64,000 nt of DNA from Mesorhizobium sp. Root554 (GTDB lineage Bacteria > Pseudomonadota > Alphaproteobacteria > Rhizobiales > Rhizobiaceae): positions 1,626,042 to 1,690,041 of the forward strand of contig NZ_LMGA01000001.1 in NCBI RefSeq assembly GCF_001427025.1, given 5' to 3'. The notes beneath the pieces were generated by a model that was not told the origin of the DNA, did not search any database, and was given only the letters and a program-made list of their open reading frames with translations. This document shows positions 1-8,346 of the stretch, one piece after another (the stretch's first letter is position 1; each line of letters opens with the position of its first letter). The translations under genes and the position numbers were made by a program.

Positions 1-368
1 TCGACGCCACCGTCCGCGGCGATATCCACCGTCGCCCTCGGCCGCACCAGCCGCATGTCGTAGATCAGCACTTCGCCGCGCAGGAAAGGCGCCAGCTCGG
101 CGTCCATTGAAAAGGTTTCCACGGTCATGGCCGGCTGCCCGTCAGGGCCGCCCGCGACCGACACGTCGCTGAACGTCACCGATGGAAACGGCAGCAGCCT
201 CGCCGTTGCGTCGCCCTTCACCGTTACCTTGCGGCCGAGTATGGCGCTCGCCTCGCGCTCGAAATCGGCCCGGTAGCCAGTCCAGTCGATAAAGGGAGGC
301 GCCACCAGCGCCGCAAGCAGCACCAGCACGAAAAGACCGCCGAATATAACAAACAGGCGAGCGAGCAT
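1..368 (-). CDS. AsmA family protein, N-terminal part (runs off the window)
   Basis: Only about the first 122 codons are in the window; the gene continues past position 1. The product begins MLARLFVIFGGLFVLVLLAA, a single N-terminal membrane anchor. A segment follows with the AsmA hallmark PPFIDWTGYRADFEREASAI, then GRKVTVKGDA and LLPFPSVTFSDV. AsmA-type proteins are inner-membrane-anchored, mostly periplasmic proteins linked to outer-membrane lipid and protein homeostasis. The ATG at 366-368 precedes the hydrophobic anchor directly, which fits an N-terminus. The family call is confident from the anchor and the IDW/ADFE pattern; subfamily and length are unknown. Confidence 0.8.
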   Translation of the reverse strand, partial: MLARLFVIFGGLFVLVLLAALVAPPFIDWTGYRADFEREASAILGRKVTVKGDATARLLPFPSVTFSDVSVAGGPDGQPAMTVETFSMDAELAPFLRGEVLIYDMRLVRPRATVDIAADGGV

Positions 369-536
369 CACCCCGACATATTTTTAGGAACCCAACGCAC
401 TCTAGCCGCATTGGCGTGTCGATAAAGTGGCAATTCGTTAAGCCTGCCCTTTTCCAGGCTGCGGAGCGAAACACTGGGTGTCTTGCGCGCGTTATCGACT
501 TTGCATAGGATTTTCCTGCGGGAGAAAGGTGAAGAC

Positions 537-947
537 ATGCTGAGGTTTATTGCTGTTTTCTTCGTTGCATTCGCAGGCTGGGGATTGTCGCCTGCCGCGG
601 CTCAGGGGCGAGCCATCGCCTGCGAATCGCAGGGCAATCAGTACACCGAGTGCCGGTCCTATTTCCGCGCCCCTGTGATCGTCCAGCAGAGGTCGAAGCG
701 CAGTTGCGTGCGTAACCGCACATGGGGCTATGAGCGCGGCATCATCTGGGTGGACAATGGCTGCCGCGCCGTGTTCGCCGAAGGCGCCCGCCCGCGCTAC
801 CGCTCTGACTACGGCCGGAGATATGACAACCGCCGCTACGACGACGAGGACGACAGCGGCATCATGATCATGCCCGGTGACGACTTGTATGGCCGGCGTC
901 GCGGAGAAGGCCCGCCTCCCTGCCCGTTCGGCGGGTGCCGGGACTGA
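537..947 (+). CDS. DUF3011-like secreted protein
   Basis: 136-residue product with a signal peptide (MLRFIAVFFVAFAGWGLSPA, cleaved near AAAQG). The mature part has paired cysteines in IACESQGNQYTECR and SCVRNRTWGYERGIIWVDNGCRAVF, the pattern I recognise from DUF3011. A very acidic/basic Tyr-Arg-Asp-rich tail (RYDNRRYDDEDD) follows, with Cys near the end. The start was chosen at the ATG after GGAGAAAGG; a longer reading from 483 would put 18 non-hydrophobic residues before the signal peptide. It is probably periplasmic or surface-exposed; no function is known. It is divergent from the AsmA gene. Confidence 0.75.
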   Translation: MLRFIAVFFVAFAGWGLSPAAAQGRAIACESQGNQYTECRSYFRAPVIVQQRSKRSCVRNRTWGYERGIIWVDNGCRAVFAEGARPRYRSDYGRRYDNRRYDDEDDSGIMIMPGDDLYGRRRGEGPPPCPFGGCRD

Positions 948-1009
948 CGGACACCCTGCCGGACTTCAAGACCCGGCGACCCTGATTTCCCGTAAGCGCG
1001 GCAGGCCGG

Positions 1010-2425
1010 TCAGGTCTGCGCCGGCAGGATTTTTCCCGGGTTCATGATGTCGAGCGGGTCGAGCGCCTGCTTGATTGTGCGCATCACGTCGACGCCATGC
1101 CCGAGTTCCTTCCGCAGGAACCCGGCCTTGCCCTGGCCGATGCCGTGTTCACCCGTACAGGTGCCGTCCATGCGGATTGCGCGTTCGTTGAGCCGCGCGA
1201 CGAATTTTTCCACCAGCGCGATCTCCTTCGGATCTTCCGGGTCCATCAGCGCCAGAACGTGGAAGTTGCCGTCGCCGGCATGGCCGACAATCGGCGCGAT
1301 CAACCCCATTTCGGCGATGTCGGCTTCCGTTTCCGTCACGCATTCGGCCAGCCGCGATATCGGCACGCAGACATCGGTCGACAGGCCCTTGGCGCCGGGC
1401 CGCAGCGTCAGCGACGCCCAGTAGGCTTCATGCCGCGCCTTCCATAATTTGGCCCGCTCTTCCGCCACGCTGGTCCACAGAAACGGTCCGCCGCCCTGCT
1501 CCTCGGCGATCATGCCAAACGTCTCGGCCTGCTCGGCCACGCTCGCCTCGCTGCCGTGGAACTCGACGAACAGGCAAGGGCTTTCCGGATAGTCCAGCCT
1601 GGAATAGGTCTTCATCGCCCGCATCTGCAGGGCGTTCACCAATTCGATCCGCGCCACCGGGATGCCCATCTGGATCGTCGCGATCACCGCCTGGCAGGCG
1701 GCGTCGAGGCTCGGAAACGGGCAGACGCCGCCGGAAATCGCCTGCGGAATGCCCTGCAATTTCAACGTCAGCGCGGTGATGACGCCAAGCGTGCCTTCCG
1801 AGCCGATCAGTAGCCGGGTCAAATCATAGCCGGCGGCGCTCTTCTTGGCCCGCTTGCCGGTCGTGACAACTTCGCCGCTCGCCATCACCGCCGTCAGCGA
1901 CAGCACATTCTCGCGCATCGTGCCGTAGCGCACCGCATTGGTGCCGGAAGCGCGCGTCGCCGCCATGCCGCCAAGCGTGGCATTGGCGCCGGGATCGATG
2001 GGAAAGAACAGCCCTGTATCGCGCAGGTAGTGATTGAGGTCTTCGCGGGTGACGCCGGGCTCGACGGTGCAGTCGAGATCCTCGGCATTGACGGCCACGA
2101 TGCGGTTCATGCGCGACGTATCCACCGAAACCCCGCCGCCCGGCGCGTTGACATGCCCTTCCAGCGAAGTGCCGACGCCGAAGGCGATGACCGGCACGCG
2201 GTGCTCGGCGCAGGCGCGCACGATCTCCTGCACCTCGGCCGTGCTTTCCGGCCAGACGACGCCGTCCGGCGCCTGGTTGGGAATGTAGGTTGTGGTGTGG
2301 CCGTGCTGTTCGCGCATCGCCTGCCCGGTCTGCAGCCGCTCACCGAAACGCTGCTTCAGGATGCCGAGCACGGCGGCAATGCCTTCCTCGTTGCGGTTTA
2401 CCGATGCCAGGTCGCCCAGCGCCAT
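1010..2425 (-). CDS. FAD-linked oxidase, D-lactate/2-hydroxyacid dehydrogenase type (GlcD/Dld-like)
   Basis: 471 residues, a normal length for this family. The N-terminal PCMH-type FAD domain shows VPVIAFGVGTSLEGHV, then DPGANATLGGMAATRASGTN and GYDLTRLLIGSEGTLGVIT. The C-terminal FAD-linked oxidase domain ends with VGHAGDGNFHVLALMDP and GTCTGEHGIGQGK, which carry the conserved histidines that coordinate the active-site metal in family members. It probably oxidises D-lactate or a related D-2-hydroxy acid and passes electrons to cytochrome c or quinone. The start is the ATG at 2425, preceded by GCGGAGGAAC; an upstream ATG would add 12 residues without a ribosome site. The substrate is not determined by the sequence. 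Confidence 0.85.
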   Translation of the reverse strand: MALGDLASVNRNEEGIAAVLGILKQRFGERLQTGQAMREQHGHTTTYIPNQAPDGVVWPESTAEVQEIVRACAEHRVPVIAFGVGTSLEGHVNAPGGGVSVDTSRMNRIVAVNAEDLDCTVEPGVTREDLNHYLRDTGLFFPIDPGANATLGGMAATRASGTNAVRYGTMRENVLSLTAVMASGEVVTTGKRAKKSAAGYDLTRLLIGSEGTLGVITALTLKLQGIPQAISGGVCPFPSLDAACQAVIATIQMGIPVARIELVNALQMRAMKTYSRLDYPESPCLFVEFHGSEASVAEQAETFGMIAEEQGGGPFLWTSVAEERAKLWKARHEAYWASLTLRPGAKGLSTDVCVPISRLAECVTETEADIAEMGLIAPIVGHAGDGNFHVLALMDPEDPKEIALVEKFVARLNERAIRMDGTCTGEHGIGQGKAGFLRKELGHGVDVMRTIKQALDPLDIMNPGKILPAQT

Positions 2426-2535
2426 GTTGTTCCTCCGCATAGGGGCCGGAGCTGCCCCCAAAGATGCCCTTGTCCTTCGATCCCCGATGCGTAGTCTGAT
2501 CGGCCGCAGCCTGTCCAGCCTTGGAAGACCTTTCG

Positions 2536-3018
2536 ATGACCCCAGCGCCTTATGTTTCCGCAGCCATGAAGATAGAGCCCGAATGGATCGACTATAACGG
2601 CCACCTCAACATGGCCTACTATAATGTTCTGTTCGATCGCGGTTCCGACGCGGCCTTTGAATTGATGGGCATGGGGCCGAACTATGCCAGGCAGCGCCGC
2701 CACACCACCTATGTCGCGGAAGCCCATGTCTGCTATGTGCGCGAATTGCATTTGAAGGACAGCGTCACCGTCTCCTTCCACCTGCTCGACCATGACGAGA
2801 AACGCATACGCGCCTACCAGGAAATCCGCCACGCCGAGGGCTGGCTGGCGGCGACATGCGAGACGCTGACCCTGCATGTGGATATGGCCGGGCCGAAAGT
2901 CGTCCCCTTCCCCGCCGACATCGTGATGAACGTCGAGGCCATGCGGGCCGCCCACGCGCATTTGCCTTCTCCACAGCGCGCAGGCGCCTCGATCGGCATC
3001 CGCCGCAAATCGGCTTGA
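2536..3018 (+). CDS. Hotdog-fold acyl-CoA thioesterase
   Basis: 160 residues with a 4HBT-type hotdog fold. WIDYNGHLNMAYYNVLFD carries the conserved Asp-x-x-x-His arrangement, and later strands read HTTYVAEAHVCYVRELHLKD and RIRAYQEIRHAEGWLAATCE. Proteins of this type in rhizobia are often annotated as thioesterases near carnitine or betaine genes, but no such genes are seen here. The start is the ATG at 2536 with GGAAGA nine bases upstream; a TTG five codons earlier is possible. It probably hydrolyses an acyl-CoA in the cytoplasm. Confidence 0.8.
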   Translation: MTPAPYVSAAMKIEPEWIDYNGHLNMAYYNVLFDRGSDAAFELMGMGPNYARQRRHTTYVAEAHVCYVRELHLKDSVTVSFHLLDHDEKRIRAYQEIRHAEGWLAATCETLTLHVDMAGPKVVPFPADIVMNVEAMRAAHAHLPSPQRAGASIGIRRKSA

Positions 3019-3170
3019 CCCGCCGAGCCCGTGCTCGTTAACCTTAACAAATCTTGAAGGTGCATAAGCCGGATCGGCTCTTGAACGAATCGGCAAGGGA
3101 TTCAAGAACCGTTGTCAGGATTGCGGAACCAGGCGGCGGACGAAAAAGCAGGCCGGCTTGAGGAACGAGC

Positions 3171-3368
3171 ATGAAAATCGACATCGAGGCCGCCTCGGCA
3201 AAGCTCGCAGCCGATCCGCGCATCAGCGATTATGATTTCTGGCGGTCGCTCAAGAACCTCAACAACGAGATATTCCAGATCGCCAACAGCAACGAGCCTA
3301 TCCCCATGGATATGATCCGCTGGCGCGTCATCCTCAAGCAGGCCCGCTCCAAGCGCGGCCACGCCTGA
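3171..3368 (+). CDS. Small conserved hypothetical protein
   Basis: 65 residues, no signal peptide or membrane segment. It looks like a soluble helical protein (KLAADPRISDYDFWRSLKNL, then a basic C-terminus ending QARSKRGHA). A good ribosome site (GAGGAAC) precedes the ATG. The upstream gap holds TTAACC/TTAACA half-sites and two GANTC sites (3087 and 3099), which hint at cell-cycle control. I do not recognise a named domain. Confidence 0.65.
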   Translation: MKIDIEAASAKLAADPRISDYDFWRSLKNLNNEIFQIANSNEPIPMDMIRWRVILKQARSKRGHA

Positions 3369-3464
3369 AATCTGCCCCGAGCCTAATGGCCCGAACGCAT
3401 TCGTCCGCCTGAGATTTTGTATTTGCCTTGACCATTTCGTCTTGGCTGGATAGCGACTTGCCCT

Positions 3465-3567
3465 GATGCATGTCGCCCAAATACGCAGCGGTTTTGGGAA
3501 AGCGACATGCATAAAAACGAGAAGTTAAAGCACGTCGTTTGAATCCATTTTCATCCGGCGTGCTTTA
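3465..3567. repeat. Intergenic double-hairpin element (rhizobial palindromic type)
   Basis: There are two consecutive stem-loops. The first pairs ATGCATGTCGC at 3466-3476 with GCGACATGCAT at 3502-3512, with a second CCCAAA/TTTTGGG pairing inside. The second pairs TAAAGCACG near 3526-3534 with CGTGCTTTA near 3559-3567. The second hairpin overlaps the stop codon of the following minus-strand gene and could act as its terminator. The layout resembles intergenic elements I remember from Mesorhizobium and Rhizobium genomes. Confidence 0.6.
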
Positions 3568-3813
3568 GAACGCGTAGGCCGCCGTGGCTCCCAGGGCCAG
3601 GATGACCGCCAGCGCTACCAGCGCGGCATAGATACGCGGCAGGTCGAAGAGAATCGCGTGGCCCGCGACCCATGCGGCGGTCGCGGCGCCCACCGCCATC
3701 AGAAAACCGTTGCGGTCCCCGTTGACCAGATTCGCAGCCATCAGGCCGCCGGTGACTAGCGCCCCGAACACGATGATGACGGCGATTGCCGCCTTGTCGA
3801 AATTATCGTCCAT
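3565..3813 (-). CDS. Small three-helix membrane protein
   Basis: 82 residues with about three hydrophobic segments (AAIAVIIVFGALVTGGLMAA, FLMAVGAATAAWVAGHAILF, YAALVALAVILALGATAAYA). The start MDDNF was chosen because CGAGGAATC lies just upstream; a start eight residues earlier is possible. It sits convergent to the small gene at 3171 and divergent from the LOV kinase. Function not recognised. Confidence 0.6.
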   Translation of the reverse strand: MDDNFDKAAIAVIIVFGALVTGGLMAANLVNGDRNGFLMAVGAATAAWVAGHAILFDLPRIYAALVALAVILALGATAAYAF

Positions 3814-4100
3814 CCGCGATTCCTCGAACTTTCGCATCTATATCGCCGGGACAGGTTTACGCCAGTTCCCATGCGGAGCAAGCGCAAAGTGAAGCCGGAC
3901 AGACCCCATCCGCGCAGATTCGCAGTTTCCGTTTGCGTCAAACCCGCGCTTCAACTGCGCATAGATCGCGGATTCCAGAATTGATATGGAAATCATGACG
4001 TTATCGTCGGATCCGGAATCCATTTTTCATCTCGAAACGATTCAAGATTGAACCAAATCCGCTCCCGGCCCGTTTATGCCCGCCAGAGGCTTGGAGTGAA

Positions 4101-5240
4101 ATGATGGAATTTAAACCGACCAGGGAATCACCTGACGCGTGGCATATGACGGACGACCTGCATGCCGAACACGGCAAGGGCGATCCATTTGCCGCAGCCA
4201 TCCGTGCGACCCGCATGTCGATGATCATCACCGACCCGCGCAAGGCGGACAATCCAATCGTATTCGTGAACGACGCCTTTCTGCGGCTGACCGGATATTC
4301 GCGCAATGAGGTCCTCGGCAGCAACTGCCGGTTCCTCCAGGGCCCCGACACCGATCGCCAATCGGTCGAGCGGGTGCGCCAGGCCATCCAGGCCAACTCG
4401 GATATATCGATCGATATTTTGAACTACCGCAAGGACGGCTCGGCATTCTGGAATGCACTGTACATCAGTCCTGTTTCCAACGATCGCGGCGAGGTGCAGT
4501 TCTTCTTCGCCTCGCAACTGGATGTAACCGACCGCAAGGAGTCCGAGCACAGGGTGAAGGCGGACAAGGAGCGTTTCGAAGCCGCCGTCAAGGAGCGAAC
4601 CCGGGAGCTGGAAGAGGCCCTCGAAGCGCAGACGGTTCTGATCCACGAGGTGGATCACCGGGTCAAGAACAACCTCCAGATGGTCGCGTCGCTGATCGTC
4701 ATGCAAAAGCGCACCATAAAGGACGAGGAAACGCGCCATTCGCTGGATGCCATGCTTTCGCGGATTGAAGCGCTTGGCACAGTCCATCGGCGGCTCTATC
4801 AGTCGAAGGATGTCAGCCGTTTCGATCTGGCCGACTTTGCCGACGATCTGATCTCCGATCTGCTGACCGCGTCGGGCCATAGTGAAATCCGTAAGGAACT
4901 GGATCTGCAGCCAGTCATTATATCTGCTCACAAGGCGACACCTGTTGCGCTGATGATGAACGAGCTTGTCACGAACGCTTTGAAGCACGCCTTCAAGAAC
5001 GGTGGAGACGAGAGCTTGAAGGGCACGTTGGGCGTGCGGCTTCACAATCACGGTGAGCACATCAATATCGAAATCGCCGATGACGGCGTGGGTTTTGACG
5101 GCAAACAGGAAAACAGCACCTCCTTCGGGACCCGCTTGATCCATTCGCTGGCCCGCCAATTGCGTGCCGAAGTGACTTGGGAGAACGCCAATCCCGGCAC
5201 CCGCGTGAAGATAAAACTGCCTGCCGACGAAATGCAGTGA
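4101..5240 (+). CDS. LOV-domain blue-light sensor histidine kinase (HisKA_2/HWE-like)
   Basis: 379 residues, soluble, no membrane segments. The N-terminal PAS/LOV domain (about residues 30-145) has the photoactive motif GSNCRFLQGPDT; Cys76 is the residue that forms the flavin adduct in LOV proteins. A helical linker at about 145-180 (KERTRELEEALEAQ) follows. The HisKA_2-type dimerisation domain reads HEVDHRVKNNLQMVASLI with phosphoacceptor His186. The ATPase domain shows MMNELVTNALKHAF (N box) and IADDGVGFD. This is the architecture of the Brucella/Rhizobium LOV kinases. The response regulator starts five bases after the stop. GGAG lies before the ATG. The signal is very likely blue light; the output is unknown. 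Confidence 0.9.
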   Translation: MMEFKPTRESPDAWHMTDDLHAEHGKGDPFAAAIRATRMSMIITDPRKADNPIVFVNDAFLRLTGYSRNEVLGSNCRFLQGPDTDRQSVERVRQAIQANSDISIDILNYRKDGSAFWNALYISPVSNDRGEVQFFFASQLDVTDRKESEHRVKADKERFEAAVKERTRELEEALEAQTVLIHEVDHRVKNNLQMVASLIVMQKRTIKDEETRHSLDAMLSRIEALGTVHRRLYQSKDVSRFDLADFADDLISDLLTASGHSEIRKELDLQPVIISAHKATPVALMMNELVTNALKHAFKNGGDESLKGTLGVRLHNHGEHINIEIADDGVGFDGKQENSTSFGTRLIHSLARQLRAEVTWENANPGTRVKIKLPADEMQ

Positions 5241-5245
5241 GGTAT

Positions 5246-5698
5246 ATGATGTTGAAGCCGCTCAAGGTGCTGATTGTCGAAGACGAGGCGCTCCTTGCCA
5301 TGGAGTTGGAAAGCCTGATCGAGGACGCCGGTCATGAAGTCGTCGGCTGGGCAACCTCGTCCAGCGAAGCCCGCGAACTGATCGATACGGTCGACGCCGA
5401 CATCGCCTTCGTCGATATTCACCTGACAGACGGGCCGACGGGGGTCGATGTCGCCGAGTATATAGTCGGCAAGGACAATTCGATGGTCGTGTTCATGACG
5501 GCCAACTCAAAGCGAATTCCGGAGAACTATGCCGGCGCTGTCGGCGTCATCGCCAAGCCCTATACGATGGCCGGCCTGAATTCGGCGCTGCGCTATTTGC
5601 AGGAAGGCGTGCGGGAACCACCACCGGTTTCAACCTGTCCGACCGGGTTCACCCTGTCGCCCGACTATCAATCGGCGTGGTCGCCTTCCCACAATTGA
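5246..5698 (+). CDS. Single-domain response regulator, partner of the LOV kinase
   Basis: 150 residues, essentially one receiver domain plus a short tail. Acidic pocket E12-D13 in VEDEALLAME, phosphoacceptor Asp57 in IAFVDIHLTDG, Thr85 in VVFMTANS, and Lys104 in VIAKPYTM are all present. No DNA-binding output domain follows; the last 30 residues are Pro/Ser-rich. GTGAGG overlapping the kinase stop serves as ribosome site for the ATG at 5246, so the two genes are translationally coupled. It probably acts by protein-protein interaction or phosphotransfer. Confidence 0.88.
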   Translation: MMLKPLKVLIVEDEALLAMELESLIEDAGHEVVGWATSSSEARELIDTVDADIAFVDIHLTDGPTGVDVAEYIVGKDNSMVVFMTANSKRIPENYAGAVGVIAKPYTMAGLNSALRYLQEGVREPPPVSTCPTGFTLSPDYQSAWSPSHN

Positions 5699-5700
5699 TG

Positions 5701-5729
5701 AAAAGCCCACCCTCCGCGGGTGGGCTTTT
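5701..5729. terminator. Rho-independent terminator, bidirectional
   Basis: Perfect 12-bp stem (AAAAGCCCACCC / GGGTGGGCTTTT) around TCCGC, with A and T runs built into the stem ends. It lies 3 bases after the response regulator stop and 15 bases from the stop of the convergent hydrolase gene, so it can end transcripts from both sides. Confidence 0.88.
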
Positions 5730-5743
5730 CGAGTCGGATTGAT

Positions 5744-6622
5744 CTAGGCCGAAAGATTTTCCTTGAAGAAGCTCACCGTCCGCTGCCAGGCAAGGTCAGC
5801 CGCCGCCTTGTTGTAGCGGGCTTCCGACGTTTCGTTGTTGAAGGCGTGGTTGGCGCCCTCATAGATGTAAAGCGTGTATTTCTTGCCGTTCTCGTCCAGC
5901 GCCTTGCGGAAGGCATCGATGCCGGCATTGATGCGCTCGTCCAGCCCGGCATAGTGGAGAAGCAGCGGCGCCTTGATCTTCGGCACGTCCTCCGGCTTAG
6001 GCTGCGCGCCATAATAAGCCACCGCCGCGGCAAGATCCGGCGCGTTCACCGCCAGCATGTTGACCGTGCCGCCGCCCCAGCAGAAGCCGACCGCGCCGAC
6101 CTTGCCATTGCCGCTCTCGTGGCCCTTGAGGAACGCGACCGTGGCAACCGCGTTGGCCTGCACCTGGGCGGGATCGAGTGTGGAAAACTGTTGGCGCGCC
6201 TTTTCCTCATCGGCTGGCGTGCCGCCGAGCGGCGACATGAAATCCGGCGCCAAGGCTACATAGCCTTCCAGCGCCACCCGCCGCGCCACATCCTTGATAT
6301 GGGCGTTCAGGCCACGGTTCTCGTGCACCACGATCACGGTGCCGAGCTTGCCCGACTGGTCGGCGGGCCGCGCCAGATATCCCTTCATGTCGCCACCGCT
6401 GCCCGGATAGGTGACGTCCTCGGCCTTCAGCCTGCTGTCATCATCGGCGATCACCGCCGCTCTGGCGGCATTGGTGGCAAGCATCGGCGCGATGGCGACC
6501 GCTGCTGCGCCCGATCCGGCCAGTCTGGTCAGCGTCTCCATGAAGCCGCGCCGGTCGAGCGTCAGATGCGTATATTCATCATAAGCGTCTATCATCGCCT
6601 GCGTGATCAGGGGCTTGTTCAT
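5744..6622 (-). CDS. Dienelactone hydrolase family protein with Tat signal
   Basis: 292 residues. The N-terminus has a twin-arginine motif (DRRGFMETL, Arg24-Arg25) and a hydrophobic stretch ending near NAARA, so Tat export is likely. The alpha/beta-hydrolase fold shows the dienelactone hydrolase triad: Cys181 in GFCWGGG, Asp228 in AGLDERIN and His259 in GANHAFNN. HENRGLNAHIKDVARRVALE is the usual oxyanion-side motif. Periplasmic family members of this kind are common in rhizobia and their natural substrates are mostly unknown. The gene is convergent to the response regulator across a shared terminator. Confidence 0.85.
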   Translation of the reverse strand: MNKPLITQAMIDAYDEYTHLTLDRRGFMETLTRLAGSGAAAVAIAPMLATNAARAAVIADDDSRLKAEDVTYPGSGGDMKGYLARPADQSGKLGTVIVVHENRGLNAHIKDVARRVALEGYVALAPDFMSPLGGTPADEEKARQQFSTLDPAQVQANAVATVAFLKGHESGNGKVGAVGFCWGGGTVNMLAVNAPDLAAAVAYYGAQPKPEDVPKIKAPLLLHYAGLDERINAGIDAFRKALDENGKKYTLYIYEGANHAFNNETSEARYNKAAADLAWQRTVSFFKENLSA

Positions 6623-6764
6623 TTTTGTGTTCTCCGTTCTGCGCCGATGCGATTAGATAGCGGTCGAACCTGCATGGTCTAATCACGACGAAGTGAGTGG
6701 CCCGTGTAGGCCGGTCATGCCGCTATCGGGCGGCGCGCTGCGGCAGGGGCGAGAGAGGAAAGAC

Positions 6765-7199
6765 ATGAACGTCCAGGAGATCATCTACGCCATCTCGAAC
6801 AAGGTCGATATCGACCCGATGACCATGGAGAAAGTGGTCGGCACCATCCTGTCGGTGCTGCAGCACGAGACGGAAGGCACCAGCGCCGAACGTCTGTTCG
6901 ACAAGCTGCCGGGTTCGCTGCAACTGGCCGAGCAGTATGACGTCATGGCCCCGAATGCCAGTTCAGGCGGCGGGCTTCTGTCCTCCCTGCAAGGTGCGCT
7001 GGGCGGTGCCCTCGGCGAAAAGGCCGGTGCCCTCATCAACGGCATCGCCCAGTTGAAGGCGACCGGCCTCGATATGGCACAGATCCAGCAGGCCGGCACG
7101 GCGCTGATCGAGGAGGCGAAGTCGGTCGCCGGCCCCAAGGCCATCGAGGACGTTCTGGCCCAGGTGCCGAGCCTGAAAGGCCAGCTTGGGCTCACCTGA
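6765..7199 (+). CDS. Conserved hypothetical protein, helical
   Basis: 144 residues, no signal peptide. Helical N-terminus (MNVQEIIYAISNKVDIDPMT), a Gly/Ser-rich middle (NASSGGGLLSSLQGALGGAL) and a helical C-terminus. It vaguely resembles DUF2780-type proteins, but I am not certain. The start was chosen at the ATG with GAGAGGAAAG upstream; an extension to 6693 has no ribosome site. Confidence 0.6.
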   Translation: MNVQEIIYAISNKVDIDPMTMEKVVGTILSVLQHETEGTSAERLFDKLPGSLQLAEQYDVMAPNASSGGGLLSSLQGALGGALGEKAGALINGIAQLKATGLDMAQIQQAGTALIEEAKSVAGPKAIEDVLAQVPSLKGQLGLT

Positions 7200-7213
7200 G
7201 TGTGCGGCCCCGT

Positions 7214-7666
7214 TTAGGTCGCATTGACGGCTTCGCGCCCGACAACCTCATCGATGACAAGGCGGTAGAAAAGAGGGTGAGAATGATCCTCGGCTGGTGC
7301 GCCTGAGGGTTTCAATGCGCCTGGTTCCCACCAATTGGCGTACTTGCTGAGCAGGGACCAGGCCCGCTCTCGTTCAACCATCAAATCCGCGTCATCTGAG
7401 AGTTCCTCATAGTGACCCTGCACCATGACGCTCGTCCAGGAACGGTTGTCTGAGAATTGCTCGACGACCATGGCTGCCTGCGGATTGGCGCGCATGATGT
7501 CTACTTTCTTGCCGGGCATCGAGAACGAGTAGATAGCATTGTTTTCGAGTGCATAGTAAATTGGAACCACGTAGGGACGATCGTTCAAAGCACAGGCCAG
7601 ATAGCCGAGGCGCTGTGTCTCCAAAAACTTGGTACACTGCAGCCTGCTCATTGTTTGAACCTGCAT
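7214..7666 (-). CDS. Pyridoxamine 5'-phosphate oxidase-fold flavoprotein
   Basis: 150 residues with a split-barrel FMN-binding fold: GYLACALNDRPYVVPIYYAL, then AIYSFSMPGKKVDIMRANPQ and SWTSVMVQGHYEEL. These are the strands and loops of the PPOX/nitroimidazole-resistance NimA-like group. The start at 7666 follows AGGAGGG at ideal spacing. It is transcribed away from the LysE gene with 25 bp between starts, so the two share a promoter region. Substrate unknown. Confidence 0.8.
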   Translation of the reverse strand: MQVQTMSRLQCTKFLETQRLGYLACALNDRPYVVPIYYALENNAIYSFSMPGKKVDIMRANPQAAMVVEQFSDNRSWTSVMVQGHYEELSDDADLMVERERAWSLLSKYANWWEPGALKPSGAPAEDHSHPLFYRLVIDEVVGREAVNAT

Positions 7667-7691
7667 CCGATTCCCTCCTGCTCGAGCACCG

Positions 7692-8318
7692 ATGCGATTG
7701 TCGCAGATATTGCCTCCTCTGACGACGCCATTCTTGATCACGGCGCTGCTGGTCGAGCTGACGCCTGGCCCGAATATGACCTATCTCGCACTGGTGTCCG
7801 CCAGCAATGGACGGCGCGCCGGATTGGCCACCGTTGCCGGTATAGCGATAGGCCTGGCGACCATTGGACTGATTGCAGCACTGGGCGTCGCTGAAATCAT
7901 ACAAGCCTCCGCCATTGTATACGAGATGCTGCGGTGGTCCGGCGTGATCTTCCTGCTTTATCTCGCTTGGGAAGGATGGATCAGCGGCACTGATGTGGTC
8001 GCCAGCGCCCCGACTGAACATGGCCGATATTTCACTCGAGGCTTGATTACAAATTTGCTCAACCCGAAAGCGGGCGTCTTCTATATCTCTGTATTGCCGA
8101 CATTCATTGACCCGACCGTGTCGGCCACACGACAGGCGATGATACTCACAGCGGTCTACGTAACCGTTGCAACGCTTATACATCTTGTCATCGTGCTCCT
8201 GGCTGGATCGCTGGAACCCGTTTTGAACGACCCCGGACGGGAGAGACTCGCCAGGAGGTTCTTTTCCTTGCTGCTGGCTGCCGTTGCGCTTTGGTTTGCA
8301 TGGACAACGGCCCGCTGA
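7692..8318 (+). CDS. LysE/RhtB family amino-acid exporter
   Basis: 208 residues with about six hydrophobic segments. The family signature VELTPGPNMTYLALVSASNG is near the N-terminus and NLLNPKAGVFYISVLPTF is in the middle. These inner-membrane proteins export amino acids or homoserine lactone-like compounds. The substrate cannot be read from the sequence. It is divergent from the flavin-oxidase-fold gene. Confidence 0.85.
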   Translation: MRLSQILPPLTTPFLITALLVELTPGPNMTYLALVSASNGRRAGLATVAGIAIGLATIGLIAALGVAEIIQASAIVYEMLRWSGVIFLLYLAWEGWISGTDVVASAPTEHGRYFTRGLITNLLNPKAGVFYISVLPTFIDPTVSATRQAMILTAVYVTVATLIHLVIVLLAGSLEPVLNDPGRERLARRFFSLLLAAVALWFAWTTAR

Positions 8319-8346
8319 CCGTCACCAATGGCAAACCTTCATACGC

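Noticed and set aside
4128..5159. Minus-strand open frame opposite the LOV kinase
   Set aside because: Antisense shadow of a complete kinase with all motifs on the plus strand.
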